Shown: in pieces, positions 34,943 to 44,062 of the stretch | Position numbering within the stretch: position 1 is the stretch's first letter | How the letters are laid out: each line of letters opens with the position of its first letter | Origin: SXNM01 sp964586155 | Lineage (GTDB): Bacteria; Myxococcota_A; UBA9042 | Assembly (NCBI GenBank): GCA_964586155.1 | Contig: CAZPHC010000033.1 | Span: 1-64,000, forward strand | Direction of reading: 5' to 3' | DNA length: 64,000 nucleotides | Notes under the pieces: generated by a model | The model's database searches: none | What the model was told of the DNA's origin: nothing | What the model saw: only the letters and a program-made list of their open reading frames with translations | Made by a program: the position numbers and the translations under genes

Positions 34943-35269
34943 GGCAGCAGGGTGCAGCGCGGCCACGAGTGCGGCAAGTCCAGGCCGGAGGGCGGGGACG
35001 CGGCGGCTGCGGCCACGGCACAGCCGGCAGCGCAGAAAACCCCGCCGCGCCCCTTGCGCTGGGTGGGCAATGCGGGTACAAAGCGCGTCCGATGAGCGGC
35101 GGGTTCGCCCTGCTGCTCGACGCGGTCGCCTGCACCGGCCCTGGCCGGACCCGCTCGTGGCCACTCGAACTTGACAACTGGCATCGCGGATCGGCCGCCT
35201 CTGCCGCGCACGAGCGCGGATCCCTGCGCCCTGGCGGCGCCAGCCTGTGCGGGTTCGCCCGCGCAGAAC
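34943..35269. other. 327-bp non-coding stretch before the tRNA cluster
   Basis: No credible gene. It contains a promoter-like pair (listed separately) and an isolated consensus TTGACA at 35171-35176 with no AT-containing -10 at the right distance. A short open frame from ATG 35092 runs straight into the tRNA-Ser gene and is rejected. Confidence 0.6.
35054..35082 (+). promoter_or_regulatory. Candidate promoter TTGCGC-17-TACAAA
   Basis: TTGCGC (35054-35059) and TACAAA (35077-35082) with exactly 17 bp between them point toward the tRNA cluster, whose first gene begins at 35270. The leader would be about 180 nt, long for a tRNA operon, so the assignment is tentative. Confidence 0.35.
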
Positions 35270-35354
<85 letters not shown>

Positions 35355-35432
35355 CCGTGTCTCGCGACACGCCGGATCCCGAGGGGCAAGAGACCAACAA
35401 GACGACGTCGATCGTTCGCGATCGACCGTGCT

Positions 35433-35523
35433 GGAGTGGTGGCCGAGTGGCTGAAGGCGCTCCCCTGCTAAGGGAGTGTACTCCAAAAGGGTACCGGGGG
35501 TTCAAATCCCCCCCACTCCGCCA
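35433..35523 (+). tRNA. tRNA-Ser (anticodon GCT)
   Basis: Acceptor GGAGTGG/CCACTCC, anticodon loop with GCT between stems CTCCC and GGGAG, long variable arm, T arm GGGGG-TTCAAAT-CCCCC, discriminator G and encoded CCA (35521-35523). It reads AGC/AGU. Confidence 0.97.
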
Positions 35524-35588
35524 GAGAAGGTCTTTCGACCCGGCGCTTCGGCGCATCCCAGACGAGCGTGCAGACGCACGTTCTCAAG

Positions 35589-35662
35589 GGGCTCATAGCT
35601 CAATTGGATAGAGCATCGGTCTACGAAACCGAAGGTTGCAGGTTCGATTCCTGCTGAGCCCG
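35589..35662 (+). tRNA. tRNA-Arg (anticodon ACG)
   Basis: Acceptor GGGCTCA/TGAGCCC, anticodon stem TCGGT/ACCGA with loop CT-ACG-AA, T arm GCAGG-TTCGATT-CCTGC, discriminator G; CCA is not encoded (CCC follows). The A34 of this tRNA is the standard substrate of TadA, whose gene is the next one downstream. Confidence 0.97.
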
Positions 35663-35681
35663 CCCCGCGATGCCCAACGAC

Positions 35682-35720
35682 GCACCCCGCGGCCTGCTGG
35701 TCCGGGGTGCGAACGTTTTT
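35682..35720 (+). terminator. Intrinsic terminator after tRNA-Arg
   Basis: GCACCCCG (35682-35689) pairs perfectly with CGGGGTGC (35703-35710), followed by GAACG and five Ts at 35716-35720. It should end the tRNA transcript and also shows that a GTG at 35707 cannot be the tadA start in practice. Confidence 0.8.
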
Positions 35721-35733
35721 GGCCCCTTTCTTG

Positions 35734-35750
35734 GCTCCCCGACGGGGAGC
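35734..35750 (+). repeat. Perfect inverted repeat in the tadA leader
   Basis: GCTCCCC-GAC-GGGGAGC is a perfect 7-bp stem with a 3-base loop and no T-run, 16 bases before the proposed tadA start. It could be an mRNA leader hairpin affecting ribosome access, or a second, T-less termination hairpin. Confidence 0.6.
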
Positions 35751-35766
35751 GAGGGTCTGCGCTGTA

Positions 35767-36258
35767 GTGTCGGTGACCGACGAGCAGTGGATGGACGTGG
35801 CGTTGATGGCCGCCGCAGAGGCAGGTCACGCTGGCGACGTGCCGATCGGCGCCGTCCTCGTCCACGAGGACGAAGTGCTGGCCCTGGCCGGCAACCGCCG
35901 CGAGCAGGACTGCGATCCCACCGCCCACGCCGAGATCCTGGTGCTGCGCGCCGCTGGCCAGAAGCTCGGCAGCTGGCGCCTGCAGGACTGTACGCTCTAC
36001 GTCACGCTCGAGCCCTGCCCGATGTGCATGGGCGCCGCGATCAACGCCCGCATCGGCCGGCTGGTGTTCGCCACCCGTGACCCCAAGGCCGGCGCCGCCG
36101 TCAGCTGCTACCACCTCGGCAGCGACGAGCGGCTCAACCACCGGATCTTGATCACCGAGGGCGTGCGCAACCGCGAGGCGAGCGAGATGCTGTCGCGCTT
36201 CTTCGCCAGCCTGCGCGTCGGCGATCGCGTCATCTACCTGCCCGATCCTGCGGCCTGA
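35767..36258 (+). CDS. tadA: tRNA-specific adenosine deaminase TadA
   Basis: 163 aa from GTG 35767 (GTG 35773 and ATG 35791 are also possible; 35767 is nearest to GAGGG at 35751-35755). Converts A34 to inosine in tRNA-Arg(ACG), needed to read CGN codons. Zinc-dependent cytidine-deaminase fold with PTAHAEI (H54 ligand, E56 proton shuttle) and LEPCPMCMGA (C84, C87 ligands), plus VPIGAVLV, NARIGRLVFATRDPKAGA and LNHRILITEGV, all as in E. coli TadA. Its substrate tRNA gene ends 104 bp upstream. The next genes are two more serine tRNAs, SRP RNA, dnaX and recR. Confidence 0.95.
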   Translation: MSVTDEQWMDVALMAAAEAGHAGDVPIGAVLVHEDEVLALAGNRREQDCDPTAHAEILVLRAAGQKLGSWRLQDCTLYVTLEPCPMCMGAAINARIGRLVFATRDPKAGAAVSCYHLGSDERLNHRILITEGVRNREASEMLSRFFASLRVGDRVIYLPDPAA

Positions 36259-36342
36259 TCGCGACCGCTGCACGGTCGGCGCCCCGCTGACGCACGCCCG
36301 ACGCGTGCCGCGCTGGCACCACAGACGCACGCGATGGCGGCA

Positions 36343-36376
36343 GCCTCTTGCCAAGAGGCGACACGAGCCCTACACT
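36343..36376 (+). promoter_or_regulatory. Promoter TTGCCA-17-TACACT for tRNA-Ser(CGA), overlapping an inverted repeat
   Basis: TTGCCA (36348-36353, 5/6 match) and TACACT (36371-36376) with a 17-bp spacer lie about 58 bp before tRNA-Ser(CGA). The -35 is embedded in a perfect inverted repeat GCCTCTT-GCC-AAGAGGC (36343-36359), which could be an operator or a tadA-terminating hairpin. Confidence 0.55.
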
Positions 36377-36433
36377 CCGCAGCCGCCCCTCTTCGGGGGG
36401 GTACCCGTCGCCGCGCGCGACGGAGGATGCGCT

Positions 36434-36521
36434 GGAGAGCTGTCCGAGTGGTTGAAGGTGCCTGACTCGAAATCAGGTGTACCGAAAGGTACCGGGGGTT
36501 CGAATCCCTCGCTCTCCGCCA
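36434..36521 (+). tRNA. tRNA-Ser (anticodon CGA)
   Basis: Acceptor GGAGAGC/GCTCTCC, anticodon stem CCTGA/TCAGG with loop CT-CGA-AA, long variable arm, T arm GGGGG-TTCGAAT-CCCTC (one G-U), discriminator G and encoded CCA ending at 36521. It reads UCG. Confidence 0.97.
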
Positions 36522-36657
36522 CGGCACCACCCGCCCCGACGTCCAGGTCGAGGCGTGGCGGTGACGACGTTCGACGAGCGCGCTGACAGCTCCGTAGAGG
36601 ACGCGCCCGACGCCTCCAGTCCCTTGGCCTCCGCCCCGCGCGGCTCCAGAGGACGCC

Positions 36658-36748
36658 GGAGAGATGTCCGAGTGGTTGAAGGTGCTCGCCTGGAAAGCGG
36701 GTGTATCCCAAAAGGGTACCCGGGGTTCGAATCCCCGTCTCTCCGCCA
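36658..36748 (+). tRNA. tRNA-Ser (anticodon GGA)
   Basis: Acceptor GGAGAGA/TCTCTCC, anticodon stem CTCGC/GCGGG with loop CT-GGA-AA, long variable arm, T arm CGGGG-TTCGAAT-CCCCG, discriminator G and encoded CCA. It reads UCC/UCU, and with the three others completes the serine set. Confidence 0.97.
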
Positions 36749-36825
36749 GAGGCGGGGGCGCGATCAGGTGGCCACCGGCAGACCAGTGCCCTCTACGACA
36801 GCAAGGCGTGCGACGAGGACGAATG

Positions 36826-36945
36826 GGCTCGGTGGTCGTGGGCAAGGCGGGCGGCAGCGGGTGCGTTGTGAACCCCGCCAGGTCCGAGAGGAAGCAACGG
36901 TAGCGGCAAAGTCGTGTGCCGCCCGCCCTGTCCGCGACCGACCGA
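36826..36945 (+). ncRNA. ffs: Signal recognition particle RNA (4.5S-type)
   Basis: The conserved apical domain is present: GUGAACC-like GTGAACCC, then CCAGGTCCGAGAGGAAGCAAC (read in two halves around 36869-36898), with a GNRA tetraloop GAGA closed by C-G where E. coli has GGAA, and the asymmetric GGAAGCA loop. The flanks form a long hairpin: GGTCGTGGGCAAGG...CGGGCGGCA on the 5' side (about 36834-36856) is almost perfectly complementary to TGCCGCCCGCC...CGCGACC (about 36917-36939). This is the small, single-hairpin form without an Alu domain. Exact ends are estimated. It binds Ffh for co-translational membrane targeting. It lies just upstream of dnaX, as scr does in Bacillus subtilis. Confidence 0.92.
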
Positions 36946-36948
36946 AGA

Positions 36949-36989
36949 GAGGAGCCGTCCGGCGTTGCCGGGCGGCTCCTGTCATTTTT
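36949..36989 (+). terminator. Intrinsic terminator of the SRP RNA
   Basis: A strong stem, AGGAGCCG-T-CCGGC with loop GTT and GCCGG-G-CGGCTCCT (36950-36980), is followed by GTCATTTTTG with five Ts at 36985-36989. It separates SRP RNA from dnaX. Confidence 0.85.
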
Positions 36990-36997
36990 GCCGTCCG

Positions 36998-37006
36998 TGC
37001 TATGCT
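36998..37006 (+). promoter_or_regulatory. Extended -10 element TGCTATGCT before dnaX
   Basis: TGCTATGCT lies 38 bp before the dnaX ATG and directly after the SRP RNA terminator. No good -35 is found at 16-18 bp, which is tolerated with an extended -10. The same TGCTAnnnT form occurs at three other gene fronts in this window. Confidence 0.4.
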
Positions 37007-37044
37007 CGCGGCGCGTCGCCAGAGGTCCGACGCGGGAGGCCCGC

Positions 37045-38915
<1,871 letters not shown>

Positions 38916-38919
<4 letters not shown>

Positions 38920-39524
38920 GCCAGTTGCCCCGCGCGCTCGAGCGCCTGTCGCTGCAGCTCGGCCGGCTCCCCGGCGTCGGCGATCGCAGCGCCCAGCGCC
39001 TGGCCTTCCACCTGCTGGGCGCCGGTGCCGAGAGCTGCCAGGACCTCGCCCGCGCCCTGACCGCCCTGCACGCCGAGGTCCGCTTCTGCGAGCGCTGCCA
39101 CCACCTGTCGAGCGGCGCGCTCTGCGGCATCTGCAGCGATCCGCGCCGCGCGGACGGCACCATCTGCGTGGTCGAGGGCGTGTCGGACCTGCTGGCGATC
39201 GAGCGCACGGGCGAACACGGCGGCACCTACCACGTGCTCGGCGGCCTGCTCTCGCCGCTGCGTGGCGTCGGCCCGGACGAGCTGCACCTGCAGACGTTGC
39301 TGGCCAGGGTCCGCGGCGAACAGCCCCAGGAGCTCATCGTCGCGCTGCCGGTCTCGATCGAGGGCGAGGCCACGGCCTCCTACCTGGTCAGCGTCCTGCG
39401 CAGCAGCGGCGTGCGCTTGAGCCGGATCGCCAGCGGGGTGCCACAGGGCAGCGAGCTCGAATACATCGATCAAGGCACGCTCGGCCGCGCCCTGCGCGGA
39501 CGCCAACCGCTCGGCGCGCTCTGA
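38916..39524 (+). CDS. recR: Recombination mediator RecR
   Basis: 202 aa, normal length. Acts with RecO to load RecA on SSB-coated single-stranded DNA. It contains the N-terminal HhH (LGRLPGVGDRSAQRLAFHLL), a C4 zinc finger (C58, C61, C70, C73), a Toprim domain starting at TICVVEGVSDLLAIERTG, and the C-terminal VSIEGEATASYLVSVLRSSGVRLSRIASGVPQGSELEYIDQGTL. The start overlaps the dnaX stop by four bases. In many bacteria a ybaB/ebfC gene separates dnaX from recR; it is absent here. Confidence 0.96.
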
Positions 39525-39673
39525 CCGTCGGGCCGGCGCCGTCGGCGAGCCGACCTGGGTCATGACGCGCTGCGTCGAATCCACGGGCGCGCGCGATCGC
39601 CCGAATCTGGCGCGCCTATTGCCGCAACACGCTGAAATCACTAGAGCCGATCCGGGCACCATGCAGACCTTGC

Positions 39674-39703
39674 TTGCGGGTCCGCGGCCCTGCGTGCTAG
39701 ACT
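39674..39703 (+). promoter_or_regulatory. Candidate promoter TTGCGG-18-TAGACT with extended -10
   Basis: TTGCGG at 39674-39679 and TAGACT at 39698-39703 (preceded by TGC) lie 55 bp before the CarD-family ATG, within the 233-bp gap after recR. Confidence 0.45.
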
Positions 39704-39757
39704 TGTCCGATTGCGGCGTCACCGAGTCGTCTCGGCCGCCGCCCTGGAGTGCCTGCC

Positions 39758-40282
39758 ATGATGTTCAAGATCGGCGACCGAGCGGTCTACCCAGGCCAGG
39801 GCGTCACAGAGATCACGGGGATCGAGTCCAAGCAGATCTCGGGCGCGACCGTGGTGCTGTACATGCTGCGCGTGCTCGACAGTGACCGGAAGATCATGAT
39901 CCCGGTGTCCAAGGTCAAGTCGGTCGGCCTGCGCAAGGTCGTCAGCAACGAAGAGGTCGAGCGCGTCTACGGCGTGTTGCGCGAGCGCACCCGCACCATC
40001 GACCGCCAGACCTGGAACCGTCGCTACCGCCGGTACGTCGAGAAGATCAACACCGGTTCGCTCCAGGACATCGCCGAGGTGATGCGCGACCTGAGCCGGC
40101 TCAAGTACACCAAGCCGCTGTCGTTCGGCGAGCGCAAGATGCTCGATCAGGCGCGGACGCTGCTGGTCAAGGAGCTCTCGGTCGCGCGCGGGTCCGACGA
40201 GGACTCCGTGGCGCTCGAGCTCGACGAGCTCATCGCCGTGAGCCAGGGCGATGAGCCTGGCCGGCCGGCCGCGCTGGTCTGA
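39758..40282 (+). CDS. CarD/CdnL-family transcription regulator
   Basis: 174 aa. CdnL-type proteins bind the RNA polymerase beta subunit through an N-terminal Tudor-like domain and stabilise open complexes at sigma-A promoters such as rRNA promoters. The N-terminus reads FKIGDRAVYPGQGVTEITGIE and KIMIPVSKVKSVGLRKVVS (RNAP-interaction domain, 1-65); the C-terminal helical DNA-binding domain has TWNRRYRRYVEKINTGSLQDIAEVMRDL and LSFGERKMLDQARTLLVKELS. As I remember the Myxococcus CdnL sequence, the match is close. ATG 39758 is chosen for its TGGAG site 8 bases upstream; a GTG at 39749 is less likely. A stable housekeeping function is likely. The gene is monocistronic and convergent with parA. 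Confidence 0.92.
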   Translation: MMFKIGDRAVYPGQGVTEITGIESKQISGATVVLYMLRVLDSDRKIMIPVSKVKSVGLRKVVSNEEVERVYGVLRERTRTIDRQTWNRRYRRYVEKINTGSLQDIAEVMRDLSRLKYTKPLSFGERKMLDQARTLLVKELSVARGSDEDSVALELDELIAVSQGDEPGRPAALV

Positions 40283-40432
40283 ACGACCGCACCGGCCACA
40301 ACCACCCGAGCGACAGGCCTACGGTCGTCGACACCGTCGGCGTGAACGGCCGCCGCACGTGCAACGGGCGCATCCGCACCGCCACACGGCGACGACAGGG
40401 TCGCAAGCGATCGCGCTGAACCCGGACGCGCA

Positions 40433-41305
40433 TCAGCACGTCCACAGGCGGCGGGCGACCACGTCGGCGAGCGCGGCGTAGTCGACCGAGGCGCGCGCCT
40501 CCGGATCCGACGCGAACACCGTCAGGCCGTCGAGCTGCGCGGCCGAGAGCGCCGTGTTGGTGGCGATCTCGACGGGCAGCGTCCAACCGGCGTAGCGCTC
40601 GGCGACGGCCGCACGGATCGCCGCGTTCTGGCGGCTGTTGCGCTTGTCGACGCGGGTGTGCAGCAGGCCCAACACCGCGGGCGCGCGGCCAAACGTCGCG
40701 TCGAGGCCCGAGAGCGTGTCCGCGAGCGCGTCGACGCCCTCGAGGCTCAGGATCGACAGGTCGCACGGCACCAGCACCTGGTCCGCGGCCGAGAGCGCGT
40801 TCAACGTCAGCAGGCCGAGGTTCGGCGGGCAGTCGAGCACGATCACGTCGTAGACGCGGCGCGCGCGCGGCAAGGCCCGGCGCAGCAGCAGCTCGCGGCC
40901 CATGCGTCCCGCCAGCGTCGTCTCGGTCTGGCCGAGGGCGCGGTCCGCCGCGCTGACGTCGAGGCCCGGGATGTCCGTCGCCACCGCGGCGCGGCAGACG
41001 TCGCCGTCGCGGCCGAGCAGGACATCCGAGAGCGTGGCCTCGGCAGCGCCGCGCATGTGCGCGCGCAGGCTCGACGCGACATGGCCCTGCGAGTCGAGGT
41101 CGAGCAGCAGCACCTTGCGCCCGTGCTTGGCGGCCAGGGCGGCGGCGAGGTGCACGGCGGTCGTGGTCTTGCCGACGCCGCCCTTCTGCGCGGCGACCGC
41201 GATGACGACGCCGTTGGCGGTGCTCTCGTTGACGAGCGTGCGCGCGACGGGCACGCGTTGGGCGGCGGCACGCAGCCGATGCCCGAGTTCTGCCACCATG
41301 GTCAT
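40433..41305 (-). CDS. Orphan ParA/MinD-family ATPase
   Basis: 290 aa. Deviant Walker A KGGVGKTT at 41-48, Walker A' LLLDLDSQGH, and Walker B YDVIVLDCPPNLGLLTLNAL identify a ParA-like P-loop ATPase. Later motifs (VLVPCDLSILSLEGVDAL, TRVDKRNSRQNAAI) also fit ParA/Soj. A 30-residue N-terminal extension precedes the ATPase core. ATG 41305 is chosen because GGAGG lies five bases upstream; the TTG at 41317 is less likely. No parB is adjacent and the canonical chromosomal parAB is usually near the origin, so this is probably a positioning ATPase for another cargo or a plasmid-like remnant. Confidence 0.88.
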   Translation of the reverse strand: MTMVAELGHRLRAAAQRVPVARTLVNESTANGVVIAVAAQKGGVGKTTTAVHLAAALAAKHGRKVLLLDLDSQGHVASSLRAHMRGAAEATLSDVLLGRDGDVCRAAVATDIPGLDVSAADRALGQTETTLAGRMGRELLLRRALPRARRVYDVIVLDCPPNLGLLTLNALSAADQVLVPCDLSILSLEGVDALADTLSGLDATFGRAPAVLGLLHTRVDKRNSRQNAAIRAAVAERYAGWTLPVEIATNTALSAAQLDGLTVFASDPEARASVDYAALADVVARRLWTC

Positions 41306-41426
41306 GATCGCCTCCAACGGGGGCCGCGAGCGCGTCGCCTCCGTGGGCCTGACGATGGATCGCGACGGCGCAGCGTCAACTTTTGTGGCGATCGGACGGC
41401 CGGCGGCGGCTGGCGCGGGGCGGGAC

Positions 41427-42464
41427 TCAGCCGCCGCGGAGGTCGACGATCAGGCCGCGGCTGTTGATCTCTTCGAGCACGTGCGGCGGCGGCGGCGGCA
41501 GCGAGCGGAAGCCGGCCTTGTAGCCACCGAGCAAGGCCTTGACCGTGTCGTCGAAGGCCTCGTTGCCGCTGCGCTTGTCGATCTTGTACTCGAGCACCTG
41601 CCCGGTCGCGGTCATGCGGGTGATGCGCACCTTGGCCTGCAGCTCGGCGCGCAACCACGGCGGCACCGAGCCGGGCAACACGAACGACTTCTGCATCGCG
41701 ATGCGGACCTCGCGCACATAGGCCGAGCCGGAGCGGTTGACCAGGCCGTCGCCGTCTGCGCGACCGGTGCGCGTGCCGAGGATCTTGCCGAGCTCGCTGC
41801 GCCGCGCCTCGCCGTCGTCGCCGCCCTTGAGGATGCTGTCGAGCTTGTTGTCGGCGCGGACGAGCTTGTCGAGCGTCTCGATGCGCTTTTGCTGCACGTT
41901 CTGGGCCGGCGCGGCCTCGCGCTTGGGCGCGTTGACCGGCAGCGCCTTGCCGTCGGCCTCGCCCAATCGTTCGACGATCTCGGCCTCGAGCAGGTCCACC
42001 AGCGCCGGCGGCGGCGGCTCGTGTTCACGGCGCAGCAGGCGGCGCAGCGGCTCGGGGCAGCGACGGCTGCCGGGCTGCTCGTCCTCGGACGGCGGGATCG
42101 GCGTCGACTTCGGCCGCGACTCGCCGAGGCAGGCGGGGCTGATCACCGAGGTGCAGCCACCCGTCTCCTCGCTCTGTGCGGCGGCGGCAGCGGCGGCGGC
42201 GGCCTCGTCGGATTGGCCCGTCGGCGCGAGCCAGACGGTGGTGCCGATCGCGGCGTGCGCCAGCAGCACGACGACCAGGCCGGCGACGTTGGCGTGGCGC
42301 GCCAACTGCGCGACCGCGGCTTGCATCGCGGCCTCGCCGGGCAGCCGCGGCGGGCCGTCGCCGGTGCCCGGCGGCAGCGGCGGCGGCGCCGAGCCCCCGC
42401 CGCTCGCGGGCAGCGGCGGCAGCGACGGCAGCGCCGGCGGTCCGGAGGACGCGGCCGAGCTCAC
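41427..42464 (-). CDS. TonB/TolA-like energy transducer
   Basis: 345 aa from a GTG whose last two bases and the following A form the stop of the ExbD/TolR gene (GTGA overlap). Topology is TonB/TolA-like: a cytoplasmic Pro/Gly-rich N-terminus of about 55 residues, one membrane helix at about 59-79 (NVAGLVVVLLAHAAIGTTVWL), a periplasmic helical and charged region, and a C-terminal domain of about 95 residues (VREVRIAMQKSFVLP..., VRITRMTATGQVLEYKIDKRSGNEAFDDTVKALL) of the TonB_C/TolA_III type. It should couple the proton-motive force from the ExbBD-like motor to an outer-membrane partner. A short Cys pair (ETGGCTSVISPAC) follows the helix. Tol versus Ton function cannot be decided; no TolB or Pal gene is adjacent. 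Confidence 0.82.
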   Translation of the reverse strand: MSSAASSGPPALPSLPPLPASGGGSAPPPLPPGTGDGPPRLPGEAAMQAAVAQLARHANVAGLVVVLLAHAAIGTTVWLAPTGQSDEAAAAAAAAAQSEETGGCTSVISPACLGESRPKSTPIPPSEDEQPGSRRCPEPLRRLLRREHEPPPPALVDLLEAEIVERLGEADGKALPVNAPKREAAPAQNVQQKRIETLDKLVRADNKLDSILKGGDDGEARRSELGKILGTRTGRADGDGLVNRSGSAYVREVRIAMQKSFVLPGSVPPWLRAELQAKVRITRMTATGQVLEYKIDKRSGNEAFDDTVKALLGGYKAGFRSLPPPPPHVLEEINSRGLIVDLRGG

Positions 42465-43060
42465 GGCGCAGATCCTGCGGCAGGGGGCGCCGCGGGCGCG
42501 GCGGCACCCGCCGGCGCCTCGGTGACGAGGCCGAAGTGCTGGATGCCGGCGCGGCGCATCCGCGCCATCAAGCGCAGCACGTCGTCGTAGGAGAGCTTGC
42601 GGTCGGCGCGCAGGTGCACGTCGCGCAGCGCCGTCTGCTGGTTCTTGCTCAGGTTGGCCTCGAAGGTGTCGAGGCAGGCGTCGAAGTTTGGCGCCTTGCT
42701 GCAGTCGGCGAGCAGGATCTTGTCGAGGTAGATCTTGCGCTTGCCGTCGATCGACAGCGTCGGCTTGGCGTCCTTGCCGCCCGCGGCGATGCGGTCGGCC
42801 TGGGCCTTGGGCAGGTCGACCGGAACCTGGTTCTGGTCGTCGGGCGGCGCGTCGACCGCGGCGATCTCCTCGCCGACGACCTGGCGCAGCGTCTCGGCCT
42901 CGCGCGACAGGCGCGCCGTCTCGACCGAGCTCGCGGTCATGAAGATCACGAGCAACACGAGCATCACGTCGACCAGCGGCGTGACGTTGATGTCGGCCAT
43001 CGTCGCGCGCGCGATGCGCCCGCCGCGTCCGCCACCGCCACCGCCCAAGGACATCGCCAT
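42461..43060 (-). CDS. ExbD/TolR-family proton-channel protein
   Basis: 199 aa. A Gly-rich start is followed by ADINVTPLVDVMLVLLVIFMTAS, the hallmark ExbD/TolR membrane helix with the essential Asp (D31). The periplasmic part has the usual strand-turn pattern (LSIDGKRKIYLDK, DVHLRADRKLSYDDVLRLMARMRRAGIQHFGLVTE) but is longer than standard ExbD because of an inserted stretch with two cysteines (ADCSKAPNFDACLDTF). The stop overlaps the TonB/TolA-like start. The TolQ/ExbB-like gene lies 39 bp upstream on the same strand. Confidence 0.92.
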   Translation of the reverse strand: MAMSLGGGGGGRGGRIARATMADINVTPLVDVMLVLLVIFMTASSVETARLSREAETLRQVVGEEIAAVDAPPDDQNQVPVDLPKAQADRIAAGGKDAKPTLSIDGKRKIYLDKILLADCSKAPNFDACLDTFEANLSKNQQTALRDVHLRADRKLSYDDVLRLMARMRRAGIQHFGLVTEAPAGAAAPAAPPAAGSAP

Positions 43061-43099
43061 CGTCGCCTCCCCCGCCCCGCTGCTGCGGAGCCGCCGCCG

Positions 43100-43831
43100 T
43101 CAACCCGCCCGACGCTCGTGGTGCGCGACGCGGTTGAGCAGGTCGAGGCCGAAGCCGTCGAGGTCGATGACGATGCGGCGCACCAGGCGGTTGATCGTGT
43201 TGTAGCCGATGACAGCCGGGATCGCGGCGAGCAGGCCGACCGCGGTCGCGACCAGGGCCTCGGCGATGTGCGGCGCCACGGTCGAGAGCACGCTGCCCGA
43301 GTCCGACAGGCCGCCGAACGCGAGCATGATGCCCCAGACGGTGCCGAACAGGCCGATGAACGGCGCCGCCGACGCGACCGAACCCAGCACGCCGAGGCCA
43401 GCCTCGAGGTCGTCGACCAGGGGCTCGGCCGCGCGCCGCAGCGTACGCTCGACCGAGCCGAGGTCGACGGCGTCGTCCGGGCCGTAGCGCGCGATCTCCT
43501 TGAGCACGGCGACGAGCAGCTTGAAGTGCGGCAGCGCCACGTGCGCCCGCAGCGCCTCGGCCGCGGTGGCGAGGTCGTCCTGCTTGTGGAAGCCGGCGCG
43601 GAAGACCTCGATCTGCTGCCGCAGCTGCATCAGGGCCCAGACGCGCGCGCCGATCACGAACCACGTCGCGCCGCTCATCAGCACCAGCACGATCAGCACG
43701 GCCAGGACCATGCCACGCGACTGCAGGGCCGCGCTGAGCGGATCCATCTGCAGCTGCGCCAGCAGGCCGCCGAACGCCCCGAGGGGCGACAAGGACGACG
43801 ACAAGGAGGAGAACAGGGTGGATCCTAGCAT
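43100..43831 (-). CDS. TolQ/ExbB-family motor protein
   Basis: 243 aa with three membrane helices: about 41-61 (MVLAVLIVLVLMSGATWFVIG), about 145-170 and about 190-212. The diagnostic block GLGVLGSVASAAPFIGLFGTVWGIMLAF and ALVATAVGLLAAIPAVIGYN are classic for TolQ/ExbB. ATG 43831 is listed, but the start at 43747 (DPLSAALQSRGMVLAV) gives a more typical TolQ N-terminus, and the upstream start sits inside a TGCTAGGAT that could be a -10 element. First gene of a three-gene operon that energises an outer-membrane process. Confidence 0.92.
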   Translation of the reverse strand: MLGSTLFSSLSSSLSPLGAFGGLLAQLQMDPLSAALQSRGMVLAVLIVLVLMSGATWFVIGARVWALMQLRQQIEVFRAGFHKQDDLATAAEALRAHVALPHFKLLVAVLKEIARYGPDDAVDLGSVERTLRRAAEPLVDDLEAGLGVLGSVASAAPFIGLFGTVWGIMLAFGGLSDSGSVLSTVAPHIAEALVATAVGLLAAIPAVIGYNTINRLVRRIVIDLDGFGLDLLNRVAHHERRAG

Positions 43832-44062
43832 GAGCCCTCGCGCGACGGTCGAACACCGTGGCCCGCAGGCTTGCCGGCCGGCGATCCCGTGTCAATCCAC
43901 ATCGCGGTCCAGCCGGCGGGCAACGGCCTTGACGTTCGCGCGCCCAGGGTCTCCAATCGCGCGCGGAGGGGCCGCGAGCCCCGCCAGAGCTCGGTGCGCG
44001 AGGACGTCATGTGGACGCCCATCCTCGCACGACGCCGACGGAACCCCGGGAGAGGAGCCGCC

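Noticed and set aside
35171..35199. Consensus TTGACA upstream of tRNA-Ser(TGA) as a promoter
   Set aside because: No A/T-containing -10 occurs 16-18 bp downstream; the sequence there is entirely GC-rich.
42465..43895. An 822-codon reading of the TonB/TolA-like frame extending back over the ExbD and TolQ genes
   Set aside because: The upstream part is an out-of-frame shadow of the TolQ/ExbD genes; the GTG at 42464 in a GTGA overlap is a natural start.
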